Source: JANNAV01 sp031384695 (GTDB lineage: Bacteria; Pseudomonadota; Alphaproteobacteria; Rhodobacterales; Rhodobacteraceae). From it: 30,816 nt of DNA. Below, piece after piece: positions 6,669 through 13,450 of this stretch (within the stretch, counting starts at the first letter, position 1; each line of letters opens with the position of its first letter). A program made the position numbers and the translations under genes. The stretch covers positions 1-30,816 of the forward strand of contig JANNAV010000317.1 in assembly GCA_031384695.1 (NCBI GenBank), in the 5' to 3' direction. The notes under the pieces are model-generated. The model did no database searches. It was not told the origin of the DNA and was given only the letters and a program-made list of their open reading frames with translations.

Positions 6669-6772
6669 GGATTTCCTTCAATCTGATTCAGATTGAAGGC
6701 AATCCAAGACCAGATCAGCTTGGGAATGTTGCGTGTTGCGTACAATCGGCTGAACCCGGTTGTACGCAACAC
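6669..6772. repeat. Two-hairpin dispersed repeat family 2, copy C
   Basis: A 104-bp element built of a hairpin with arms around CCTTCAATCTGA (6675-6686) and TCAGATTGAAGG (6688-6699), a 27-nt linker, and a second hairpin with arms GTGTTGCGTACAA (6733-6745) and TTGTACGCAACAC (6760-6772). The reverse complement matches element D (8195-8301) in the linker start GCAACATTCCC and through 35 of 41 bases of the first hairpin region. It lies between the Nudix gene and the acetyltransferase fragment and reads openly into the latter. Confidence 0.75.
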
Positions 6773-6776
6773 GCTC

Positions 6777-7208
6777 TTGATCCGCGCGCTGGACCCGGCA
6801 AAGGATCACGCCATCACCGCCGGTCTTTTCGCCCGCGCCCGGGACTACGCCTTGCTGGAAACCGGTCTGCCCCCCGATGCCGCCACCCTCTCCGACTTTT
6901 TCAACGGCGATCACCCGGATACTGATCACACAAGGTCGCAGCGGCTCGGCCTGTTTCACGGCCCGACGCTTGCCGCCCCCGAATACCGCAACCAGGGCCT
7001 TGGCCGTGCAATGCTGGACCATCTCGCGGCCGGGGCCCGCGCCCGTCATTGCCCGCGCCTGCTGATCTCGGTGCTCGACGCGAACGCGGGCGGCAAACGG
7101 TTCTGGCTCCGGCAGGGCTTTGTCGTGATCCTGACCAGTGAACCAATCCCGCGCGGCCGGAAGACCCATATCCATCACCGGATGGCGCGCCCGCTGCCGC
7201 CACTCTGA
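6777..7208 (+). pseudogene. GNAT-family N-acetyltransferase, probably non-functional
   Basis: From a possible TTG start at 6777 the frame gives 143 residues: an N-terminal 'MIRALDPAKD' typical of GNAT proteins, the acetyl-CoA pyrophosphate-binding 'YRNQGLGRAML' (about residues 73-83), 'LLISVLDANAGGKRFWLRQGF' and a 'GRKTHIHHRMARPL' end. Between 'LGLFHGP' and 'LAAPEYRNQGLG' the central beta strands of the GNAT core are missing, roughly 25-30 residues compared with relatives as I know them, so the fold is unlikely to be complete. Upstream there is no proper leader: repeat element C stands where promoter and ribosome-binding site should be, and the open frame continues into it to 6693. The 3' end overlaps the convergent exporter gene by 34 nt. 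Confidence 0.6.
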
Positions 7209-8035
7209 TAGACGCCCAACCCCACCCCTGCCAATACCAAAGCAGTGGCCAGCGCAAAGCGCCCTGTCACTGCCTCGCCCAATATCACCCCGCCCAAAGC
7301 CGCGATCACCGGCACGCTCAACTGCGCCACCCCCGCCCGCGCAGCACCCAATTGTGGCACCACCGTGTACCAGATCGCATAGCCGATCCCCGAGGTGACA
7401 GCCCCCGAGGCCACCGCCAGCCCGGCCCCCGCCGCTGTCATCGGCCCATGCGGCACCAGCAGCAAAACCAGCAGCCCAACCGGCAAAGCCAGCCCAAAAT
7501 TCGCAGCCGTCGCCGCCAGCGCGTCGGTCTGCGCCCGCCCTGCCAGCGAATAGATGCCCCAGCCGATCCCCGCCAAAGCCATCGCCGCCGCATGGGGCAG
7601 GCTCACCGCCCCGCCGCCCGGTGCCAGCACCAGCACCAACCCGCCAAAAGCCACCAGCGCCCCCAGCCACCGCCGGGGCGGCACCGCATCCCGCGCCAGA
7701 ACCGCGCCCGCAAACATGGTGATCTGCACCATGCCAAACAGGATCAGCGCCCCCACCCCGGCGTCCAAGGCCAGATAGGCGGCCGAGAACGCGAAAAGAT
7801 AGATCAGCAAGCCCAGAACCCCCGCCACCCGCCCCACGCGCGGCGCCCACAACGCCCCCGCCACCAGCCAGTGCCGCGCCACCACCATCCCCGCCAACGT
7901 CAAGGCCCCCGCCGCCAGCCGGATCACCGCAAACCCCACCGGCCCGATCAGCCCACCGCCCACCGCCCAGCGGTTCAACACCGAATTGCCGGCAAACGCC
8001 ACCAGCGCCACCACGCTCAACACCACCAACCGCAC
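7175..8035 (-). CDS. EamA/DMT-family transporter
   Basis: A 286-residue integral membrane protein with about ten predicted transmembrane helices and an internal two-fold repeat, as in the EamA (drug/metabolite) exporter family. The first half begins 'VVALVAFAGNSVLNRWAV' and contains 'FGMVQITMFAGAVL'. The second half has 'AMALAGIGWGIYSLAGR' and ends 'AQLSVPVIAALGGVILGEAV', the usual proline/GE motif near the last helices. The substrate is unknown. It lies inside the segment bracketed by repeat elements C and D. It is more distant from the two tandem EamA genes at 14248-16017 than those are from each other. Confidence 0.9.
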   Translation of the reverse strand: MRLVVLSVVALVAFAGNSVLNRWAVGGGLIGPVGFAVIRLAAGALTLAGMVVARHWLVAGALWAPRVGRVAGVLGLLIYLFAFSAAYLALDAGVGALILFGMVQITMFAGAVLARDAVPPRRWLGALVAFGGLVLVLAPGGGAVSLPHAAAMALAGIGWGIYSLAGRAQTDALAATAANFGLALPVGLLVLLLVPHGPMTAAGAGLAVASGAVTSGIGYAIWYTVVPQLGAARAGVAQLSVPVIAALGGVILGEAVTGRFALATALVLAGVGLGVYQSGGSGRAIR

Positions 8036-8042
8036 CTGTTAC

Positions 8043-8085
8043 CCCCGCTTCTTCTCTGCTTAAATATCCCCGCCGGAGGCTCCCG
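8043..8085. repeat. Short dispersed repeat family 3, copy 1
   Basis: CTTCTTCTCTGC followed by an AAATATCCCC block and GCCGGAGGCTCCC; the same sequence recurs at 19354-19392 with two or three differences. This 'CCGGCGGGGATATTT' type of intergenic repeat is, to my knowledge, common next to genes in Rhodobacteraceae. It lies just before the start of the EamA gene on its transcribed strand. Confidence 0.75.
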
Positions 8086-8088
8086 CCC

Positions 8089-8205
8089 TCAAAGCCTGGC
8101 AAACGCCGCCGGATAGCGCACCGCCACCGCCGGCACATCGTCTCCAGCGCTCCACCATCTGCGCGCTATCGCCTGCAACAGGTCAATGGCTACAGCGTTT
8201 TGCAT
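8089..8205 (-). pseudogene. Possible 3' gene remnant abutting repeat element D
   Basis: The minus strand reads DLLQAIARRWWSAGDD followed by VPAVAVRYPAAFARL and a TGA at 8091-8089. Composition and ending look like the C-terminus of a real protein, but upstream the frame enters element D and soon meets a stop. ATG at 8205 would give only 38 residues and has no good ribosome-binding site. I read it as the tail of a gene cut off when the element arrived. I do not recognise the family. A chance open frame is the alternative. Confidence 0.3.
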
Positions 8206-8301
8206 TTGATCTGGATCAGCAGATCAAATGCAAAACGCAACATTCCCGGCGTTTGGCCTGTCTTGGTTTGCCTTCGATCTGATCCAGATTGAAGGCAAAC
8301 C
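8195..8301. repeat. Two-hairpin dispersed repeat family 2, copy D
   Basis: Hairpin 1 has a perfect 19-bp stem: GCGTTTTGCATTTGATCTG (8195-8213), loop GATCAG, and its complement at 8220-8238. A 26-nt linker beginning AACATTCCC follows. Hairpin 2 pairs 8265-8281 with 8285-8301 (17 pairs, one G-T), loop ATC. Order and orientation are opposite to copy C at 6669-6772, so the pair forms inverted flanks around the acetyltransferase and EamA genes. Confidence 0.78.
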
Positions 8302-8310
8302 GCTTTAGGT

Positions 8311-8646
8311 TCAGTTGAAAACCGGCGGCAGGTAGTTTCCGGTCCACCAGGCATGATCGCTGGTAAAGCGGATCAGCACCTGAACCACCCCCGCCAGCAC
8401 CCCCAATCCCCCGGCCAGCATTGCAGCGGTTTTCAAGCCCCCGGGTTCGCCACCGCGTTCGGCCACGATCAGCACCACCAGCAGCACCGTCATCAGCCCG
8501 TCCAGACACATGCTGAAGATGGCATAAGCAGTGGGGGGGAACTCGCCCGCTGGCTGGAACAACGCCGTGGCCGCCCCAAAGATCAGCACCACGGCCATGC
8601 CCAGCATCACATACCGGTTGTTTTTCGAACTACCCGCCGCAGCCAT
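8311..8646 (-). CDS. Hypothetical small integral membrane protein
   Basis: A 111-residue protein with three likely transmembrane helices: about residues 13-30 (VMLGMAVVLIFGAATAL), 40-63 (AYAIFSMCLDGLMTVLLVVLIVA) and 74-92 (AAMLAGGLGVLAGVVQVLI). The C-terminus contains 'DHAWWTGNYLPP'. There is no recognisable catalytic motif and I do not recognise the family. AAAGGGAG lies 7 nt before the start at 8646, a good ribosome-binding site. It lies downstream of the groEL terminator and is probably a separate unit. Its stop lies only 9 nt from element D. Confidence 0.7.
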   Translation of the reverse strand: MAAAGSSKNNRYVMLGMAVVLIFGAATALFQPAGEFPPTAYAIFSMCLDGLMTVLLVVLIVAERGGEPGGLKTAAMLAGGLGVLAGVVQVLIRFTSDHAWWTGNYLPPVFN

Positions 8647-8709
8647 AATCCCGCTCCCTTTGCCAATACCGCCCCCACGCTAGCAACCCGCAGGCCACGG
8701 CGCAAAGAA

Positions 8710-8733
8710 AAAGGGCACCCGAAGGTGCCCTTT
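8710..8733 (-). terminator. Intrinsic terminator of groESL
   Basis: A 10-bp perfect stem AAAGGGCACC / GGTGCCCTTT with a four-base loop (TTCG on the transcribed strand), followed on the minus strand by TTTTTCTTTG. It lies 23 nt after the groEL stop. Confidence 0.9.
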
Positions 8734-8755
8734 GCCGTGACGCGATCTTTTCAGA

Positions 8756-10405
8756 TCACATCATTCCGTCCATGCCGCCCATGCCGCCCATACCGCCGCC
8801 GCCACCGCCGCTGTTGCCCTTGTCGGCAGGGCGATCGGCGATCATGGCTTCGGTGGTGATCAGCAGGGATGCCACCGAGGCGGCGTCCTCCAGCGCAATG
8901 CGCACAACCTTGGCCGGGTCGATCACACCGAAGGCGAACATGTCGCCGTATTCTTCGGTCTGCGCGTTGAAGCCGTAAGTCTTGTCGGTGCTTTCGCGGA
9001 TTTTGCCCGCAACCACGGCCCCGTCCACACCGGCGTTCTGCGCGATCTGGCGCAGCGGTGCTTCCAGCGCGCGGCGCACGATGGCGATACCGGCGTTCTG
9101 ATCGGCATTGGCACCGGTCAGCCCGTCAAGCGCATGTGCGGCCTGCATCAGGGCCACGCCACCACCAACTACGATGCCTTCTTGCACGGCGGCACGGGTG
9201 GCGTTCAAAGCGTCGTCCACGCGGTCCTTGCGCTCTTTCACTTCGATCTCGGTCATGCCGCCAACCTTGATGACAGCCACGCCGCCCGCAAGTTTCGCCA
9301 CACGTTCCTGCAGCTTTTCCTTGTCATAGTCCGAGGTGGTATCCTCGATCTGCTGACGGATCTGCGCCACGCGGGCCTCGATCTCGGCCTTCACACCGGC
9401 GCCATCAATGATGGTGGTGTTGTCCTTGGTGATCGAGATTTTCTTGGCGCGGCCCAGCATTTCCAGGGTCACATTCTCAAGCTTCATGCCCAGATCTTCG
9501 GAAATCACCTGACCACCGGTCAGCACGGCGATATCCTGCAGCATCGCCTTGCGGCGATCGCCAAAGCCCGGTGCCTTCACGGCACAGATCTTCAACCCGC
9601 CACGCAGCTTGTTGACCACCAGCGTGGCCAATGCCTCGCCTTCCACGTCTTCGCTGATGATCAGCAAAGGCTTCTGGCTCTGGATCACGGCTTCCAACAG
9701 CGGCACCATCGGCTGCAACGAGCCCAGCTTTTTCTCGTGCAACAGCACCAGAACGTCCTCAAGATCGGCCACCATCTTGTCGGGGTTGGTCACGAAATAG
9801 GGCGACAGATAGCCACGGTCGAACTGCATGCCCTCGACCACTTCGGTCTCGGTCTCCAGACCCTTGTTTTCTTCGACGGTGATCACACCCTCGTTGCCGA
9901 CCTTCTGCATCGCATCGGCAATCTGACGGCCGATTTCCGCTTCGCCGTTGGCAGAGATGGTGCCAACCTGCGCCACTTCGGCGGTGTCCTTCACCGGACG
10001 CGCCGCTGCCTTGATCGCGGCCACAACCTTGGAGGTTGCCAGATCAATGCCGCGCTTCAGGTCCATCGGGTTCATGCCGGCCGCCACGGCTTTCATGCCG
10101 TCCTTGATGATGGCCTGCGCCAGAACGGTGGCGGTGGTGGTGCCGTCGCCAGCCTCGTCATTGGTGCGGCTGGCCACTTCTTTGACCATCTGCGCGCCCA
10201 TATTCTCGAACTTGTCGGAAAGTTCGATCTCTTTGGCAACCGTCACACCGTCTTTGGTGATGCGCGGCGCGCCGAAGGATTTGTCGAGGATCACGTTGCG
10301 GCCCTTCGGCCCCAGCGTCACCTTGACAGCATCGGCCAGGATGTTCACGCCGCGCAACAGGCGGTCGCGGGCATCGGATTCAAAGCGTACGTCTTTCGCA
10401 GCCAT
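8756..10405 (-). CDS. groEL: Chaperonin GroEL (60 kDa)
   Basis: A 549-residue group I chaperonin; fourteen copies form the double-ring folding chamber in the cytoplasm, capped by GroES. 'LGPKGRNVILDKSFGAPRITKDGVTVAKEIEL' (about residues 32-63) and 'NDEAGDGTTTATVLAQAI' (about 83-100) are the ATP-binding blocks, including the Asp in GDGTT. The apical domain includes 'LAGGVAVIKVGG' later in the chain. The protein ends with the usual Gly-Met repeats (GGMGGMGGMDGMM). The length is normal. AAGGAG precedes the start, and groES lies 70 nt upstream. Confidence 0.99.
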   Translation of the reverse strand: MAAKDVRFESDARDRLLRGVNILADAVKVTLGPKGRNVILDKSFGAPRITKDGVTVAKEIELSDKFENMGAQMVKEVASRTNDEAGDGTTTATVLAQAIIKDGMKAVAAGMNPMDLKRGIDLATSKVVAAIKAAARPVKDTAEVAQVGTISANGEAEIGRQIADAMQKVGNEGVITVEENKGLETETEVVEGMQFDRGYLSPYFVTNPDKMVADLEDVLVLLHEKKLGSLQPMVPLLEAVIQSQKPLLIISEDVEGEALATLVVNKLRGGLKICAVKAPGFGDRRKAMLQDIAVLTGGQVISEDLGMKLENVTLEMLGRAKKISITKDNTTIIDGAGVKAEIEARVAQIRQQIEDTTSDYDKEKLQERVAKLAGGVAVIKVGGMTEIEVKERKDRVDDALNATRAAVQEGIVVGGGVALMQAAHALDGLTGANADQNAGIAIVRRALEAPLRQIAQNAGVDGAVVAGKIRESTDKTYGFNAQTEEYGDMFAFGVIDPAKVVRIALEDAASVASLLITTEAMIADRPADKGNSGGGGGGMGGMGGMDGMM

Positions 10406-10475
10406 GGATTAGCTCCTTAGATTTCGGGTTTAAGAGATCGCGGGCTCAGGCAAACGCGCCGAACCCCGGCTGGTA

Positions 10476-10763
10476 TCAGCCGATGATCCCAAGAATGTCG
10501 CTTTCTTTCATGATCAACAGGTCTTCGCCGTCGATCTTCACTTCGGTGCCCGACCATTTGCCGAACAACACGCGGTCGCCTGCCTTGACGGAGGGTGCGA
10601 TCAGCTCGCCCGAATCCTTGCGCGCGCCGGGGCCCACCGAGATCACTTCGGCCTCTGCGGGCTTTTCCTTGGCGCTGTCGGGGATGATCAGCCCGCCTTT
10701 GGTTTTCTCGTCGCCTTCGATGCGGCGGACCAATACGCGGTCATGCAGCGGTGTAAATGCCAT
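10476..10763 (-). CDS. groES: Co-chaperonin GroES (10 kDa)
   Basis: A 95-residue lid protein that forms a seven-membered dome on GroEL. 'PLHDRVLVRRIEGDEKTKGGLIIPDSAKEKPAEAEVISVGPG' covers the conserved barrel and mobile loop (about residues 17-33, with the hydrophobic GGLIIP contact to GroEL), and 'VLFGKWSGTEVKIDGEDLLIMKESDILGI' gives the C-terminal half. The start at 10763 is preferred over a codon 45 nt upstream because it matches the family and has GGGAG 9 nt before it. It is the first gene of the groESL operon, under the CIRCE-controlled promoter. Confidence 0.98.
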   Translation of the reverse strand: MAFTPLHDRVLVRRIEGDEKTKGGLIIPDSAKEKPAEAEVISVGPGARKDSGELIAPSVKAGDRVLFGKWSGTEVKIDGEDLLIMKESDILGIIG

Positions 10764-10801
10764 CTGGTAACACTCCCTTGAGTTTCCAGGTTGATGGGAA
10801 A

Positions 10802-10828
10802 TTAGCACTCACAGAATGCGAGTGATAA
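10802..10828. promoter_or_regulatory. CIRCE operator (HrcA binding site)
   Basis: TTAGCACTC (10802-10810), nine-base spacer, GAGTGATAA (10820-10828). This is the controlling inverted repeat of chaperone expression with one deviation (GAGTGATAA instead of GAGTGCTAA). It lies in the groES leader, immediately after the expected transcription start, where bound HrcA blocks transcription. Confidence 0.93.
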
Positions 10829-10835
10829 CGGACGC

Positions 10836-10864
10836 TATCTAGGCGCTCGCCCGCAGGCTGTCAA
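10836..10864 (-). promoter_or_regulatory. Sigma70 promoter of groESL
   Basis: On the minus strand TTGACA (10864-10859), a 17-nt spacer, then TAGATA (10841-10836). Transcription would start near 10829, right at the edge of the CIRCE element. I see no convincing sigma32 site in addition. Confidence 0.8.
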
Positions 10865-10970
10865 CCGGGGCTGTCGCGAAAAAACGCACCAAACTGGCGC
10901 CGCGCACCTCTTGGCCTCTGCCCGGCAAAATGCCACTCTGCGCCGGTGACTTCCGCTTGAAAGGCCGCCC

Positions 10971-11969
10971 ATGCACCGCGTTTTTGCCGCCATCGGCCTG
11001 CTTTTCGTGCTGGCGTTTCCGGCCATGGCCGAGTGTACGGGCGATAATCTGATAGCGCGCCTGCCCGCCGAAGATCAATCCGCCCTGCGCGCCAAAGCGG
11101 CGCTCTCGCCCTATGCCAACGGCAATTTCTGGCGCGCCACGCGGGGGGCGCAGGTGGTGCATCTGATCGGCACCTACCATCTTGGCGATCCGCGCCACGC
11201 GGCAACCATGGCGCATCTGGCCCCGGTGCTGGCCACGGCCACCGCCCTTCTGGTCGAGGCAGGCCCCGCCGAACAGGCCGCCCTCAAGGCCCGCATCGGC
11301 CGCGAGCCACAGCTTTTGATCAACACCACCGGGCCTACCTTGCCGGAAATGCTGACGAAACCCGAATGGGCGCGCCTGTCGGATGCCCTGCGCGCGCGCG
11401 GCATACCGCCTTTCATGGCCGCGAAATTCCGGCCCTGGTATCTGTCGGTGATGCTGGCGGTGCCGCCCTGTGATATGGCGGCGGTGGCGGCGGCGCAGGG
11501 GCTTGATGATCTGCTGATCGCAGCCGCCCGCGCCCGCGCCCGCGATCTGCCGGTGCTGGCGCTGGAACCCTATGACACGCTGTTTGGCATTTTCGCGGCG
11601 ATGCCTGTGACCGAGCAGTTGGGCATGATCACCTCCGGCCTTGCGATGGAGTCGCGGTCGGGCGATTTCTCGATCACCCTCGCCGACGCCTATTTCGCCG
11701 GTGAAGGCCGCCTGATCTGGGAGTTTCTGCGCCGCGAAACCCTCGCCCTGCCGGGCTACACCCCGGCGCGGGTGGACCGCGAGTTTGCCAGCATGGAGGC
11801 GGCGATGATGATCACCCGCAACCGCGCCTGGATTCCGGTAATCGAAGCCGCCGCCGCCCGTGGCCCCGTGCTTGCCGCTTTCGGCGCCCTGCACCTGTCG
11901 GGCGATCAGGGCGTGCTGGCACTGCTCGCGGCAAAAGGTTTCACTCTGGAACGCCTGCCCTTTCCCTAG
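10971..11969 (+). CDS. TraB/GumN family protein, secreted
   Basis: A 332-residue protein with a signal peptide (MHRVFAAIGLLFVLAFPAMA, cleavage near residue 20) and so probably periplasmic. 'VVHLIGTYHLGDPR' (about residues 62-75) and 'ALLVEAGP' (about 94-101) are the N-terminal hallmarks of the TraB/GumN fold, and 'VLAAFGALHLSGDQGVLALLAAKGF' (about 301-325) is its C-terminal hallmark. The family is distantly related to Tiki-type metalloproteases; the two conserved GxxH motifs could bind metal, but enzyme activity in bacterial members is not settled. It is transcribed divergently from groESL and has no obvious functional partner. Confidence 0.88.
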   Translation: MHRVFAAIGLLFVLAFPAMAECTGDNLIARLPAEDQSALRAKAALSPYANGNFWRATRGAQVVHLIGTYHLGDPRHAATMAHLAPVLATATALLVEAGPAEQAALKARIGREPQLLINTTGPTLPEMLTKPEWARLSDALRARGIPPFMAAKFRPWYLSVMLAVPPCDMAAVAAAQGLDDLLIAAARARARDLPVLALEPYDTLFGIFAAMPVTEQLGMITSGLAMESRSGDFSITLADAYFAGEGRLIWEFLRRETLALPGYTPARVDREFASMEAAMMITRNRAWIPVIEAAAARGPVLAAFGALHLSGDQGVLALLAAKGFTLERLPFP

Positions 11970-12055
11970 TGGACAAGCAAAAAGTGGAGAGCGCCGAAAT
12001 CAACAGAGGCAAGTTGGGAGTTTCATCGCAGCCGTGTGCGCCACGTCGGCGTGGT

Positions 12056-12412
12056 CTAAGGCGCTTCGTTTAGGCTGCAATGCGTGATCAGCCAATCTCC
12101 GTCTTGCTGACGTTCAAGGACATTCAATGACGTGCCGCGTCCGGTGGACCCTTCACGATAATGGGCAAGGCACCAACCGACATTTCCTGAGCCTCCCGCA
12201 TCGACCACATCTATTTCCTTATTCTCCGCGCCCTCGTTAACCCATTCCTGATGTGTTGCCTCGATGGCAATGCGTCCGATCACGGGTGGTCCATATGGCG
12301 AGTATAATTCTGCTTCAGGCGCGAATACGGATGCACAGCCGAAAGCATCCGCAGAGCGATAGCTTGCGACGTATCTATCAAAGAGTTTCTGAAAGGTGGC
12401 TTTGAAAGTCAT
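12056..12412 (-). CDS. SnoaL/SgcJ-type NTF2-like protein
   Basis: A 118-residue protein with the cone-shaped NTF2-like pattern: an N-terminal helix 'FQKLFDRYVASYRSADAFGCASVFAPEAELYSPYGPPVIGRIAI', then beta strands ending in 'TSLNVLERQQDGDWLITHCSLN', as in SgcJ/DUF4440/SnoaL-like proteins. The family includes isomerases, hydrolases and non-catalytic binders, so the role cannot be assigned. GAGGTG lies 5-6 nt before ATG 12412, which favours this start over ATG 12424. The gene and its flanks are clearly poorer in GC than the surroundings (about 45 % in 12361-12420), which suggests acquisition from elsewhere. Confidence 0.75.
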   Translation of the reverse strand: MTFKATFQKLFDRYVASYRSADAFGCASVFAPEAELYSPYGPPVIGRIAIEATHQEWVNEGAENKEIDVVDAGGSGNVGWCLAHYREGSTGRGTSLNVLERQQDGDWLITHCSLNEAP

Positions 12413-12548
12413 GACACACCTCATTTTCGATCAACTCCACTATGGCGGTCAATGATCGACGAAGCCAGTCCGGACATGACCGCTTCGTCCGCAAACAACC
12501 CGTGACCGCCGCAGATAAATAGCTGCCAAGCCTGCGCCAGCCCACCCC

Positions 12549-13364
12549 TCACCCCGCCAAAGCCTCAAACGCATACCCGGCCCCCGCAGCCCGCACCCAG
12601 CCGAACCCCGGAAACGCCAGATGCGCGCCTGCCACGGCGATGCCCTCATCGGCCATCCGCGCGAACATTGCCGCCCGCGTGGCGCGGGCCTGATCCTGAT
12701 CGGTGTCGAAAGACCAGCCCACCTCGGGCCGCGCGAACTGCACGTCGGGGGCGTGCACGATATCGCCCCAGATCATCATCGCCCCCGTTGCCCCCTGCAC
12801 CCTGTAGGCCGTATGCGCCACCGAGTGGCCCGGAGCCGCCACCGCCACCACGCCCGGCGCAACCGCCTCGCCCGGCCGCACCGCCTGCACCAGGCCCAGA
12901 ACCGGCGCCATCCGTGGCGCGTCCGCGAACAGCCCGATCTCTGCCTCGGGCACATGGATCACCCGCAGCGCCGGAAACGCCCCCGCCCCATCCGGCATCA
13001 CCAGCCCGTTGATATGATCAACATGGGTATGGGTCAGCGCCACCGCACCAATGCTGCCGCGCGAGATCCCCGCCGCCTGCATCGCGGCATGAAGCCTCCC
13101 GGTGGTGTTGCGCCAGGCATCCGACGATCCGGTGTCGATCAGCAGGATATCCGCCCCCCGCCGCACCAGAAAGGCATTGACGCTGAGCACCAGTTGCCCG
13201 TCCACCAAAGGCACCCCCGGCACATCCGCCAGCCCCATCGCGCGGTTGCCCGGCAGGCACATCCGCTCCAGTGGCATCACGGCATGACCATCGTAAAGTG
13301 CTGTCACCTCGGTATCGCCCAGCGATACCGTCAGAAATCCATCGCCGCCCCGAACCTTGCGCAT
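12549..13364 (-). CDS. Metallo-beta-lactamase-fold hydrolase
   Basis: A 271-residue MBL-fold protein. 'LLIDTGSSD' (about residues 75-83) is the strand before the metal site, and 'LTHTHVDHINGL' carries the zinc-binding H-x-H-x-D-H motif. 'APGHSVAHTAY' and 'IWGDIVHAPDVQF' supply the next His and bridging Asp, and a final 'GAHLAFPGFG' the last His. No signal peptide is seen. The substrate is unknown; proteins of this pattern are annotated simply as MBL hydrolases. The start at 13364 has GAGGAGG 7 nt upstream. It is head-to-head with another MBL gene 86 bp away. Confidence 0.9.
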   Translation of the reverse strand: MRKVRGGDGFLTVSLGDTEVTALYDGHAVMPLERMCLPGNRAMGLADVPGVPLVDGQLVLSVNAFLVRRGADILLIDTGSSDAWRNTTGRLHAAMQAAGISRGSIGAVALTHTHVDHINGLVMPDGAGAFPALRVIHVPEAEIGLFADAPRMAPVLGLVQAVRPGEAVAPGVVAVAAPGHSVAHTAYRVQGATGAMMIWGDIVHAPDVQFARPEVGWSFDTDQDQARATRAAMFARMADEGIAVAGAHLAFPGFGWVRAAGAGYAFEALAG

Positions 13365-13450
13365 CGCGTTCCTCCTCAAAGCCCCGCTTGGCAATCACCG
13401 CCCCAGCGCCCTATACCTGCGCCAGACGCCGCCAAATTCCAAGGGCCCAG

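Noticed and set aside
6678..8138. Open frame of 486 codons on the minus strand over the EamA and GNAT genes
   Set aside because: Gly-rich frame-shifted shadow of the EamA gene; the real frame has clear membrane helices.
9134..10420. Open frame of 428 codons opposite groEL
   Set aside because: It is antisense to a highly conserved gene, gives a low-complexity His/Leu/Gln-rich product and has no ribosome-binding site.
12458..12489. Inverted repeat upstream of the SnoaL-like gene as terminator or operator
   Set aside because: Only 8-bp arms with a 16-base loop and no T-run; could arise by chance.
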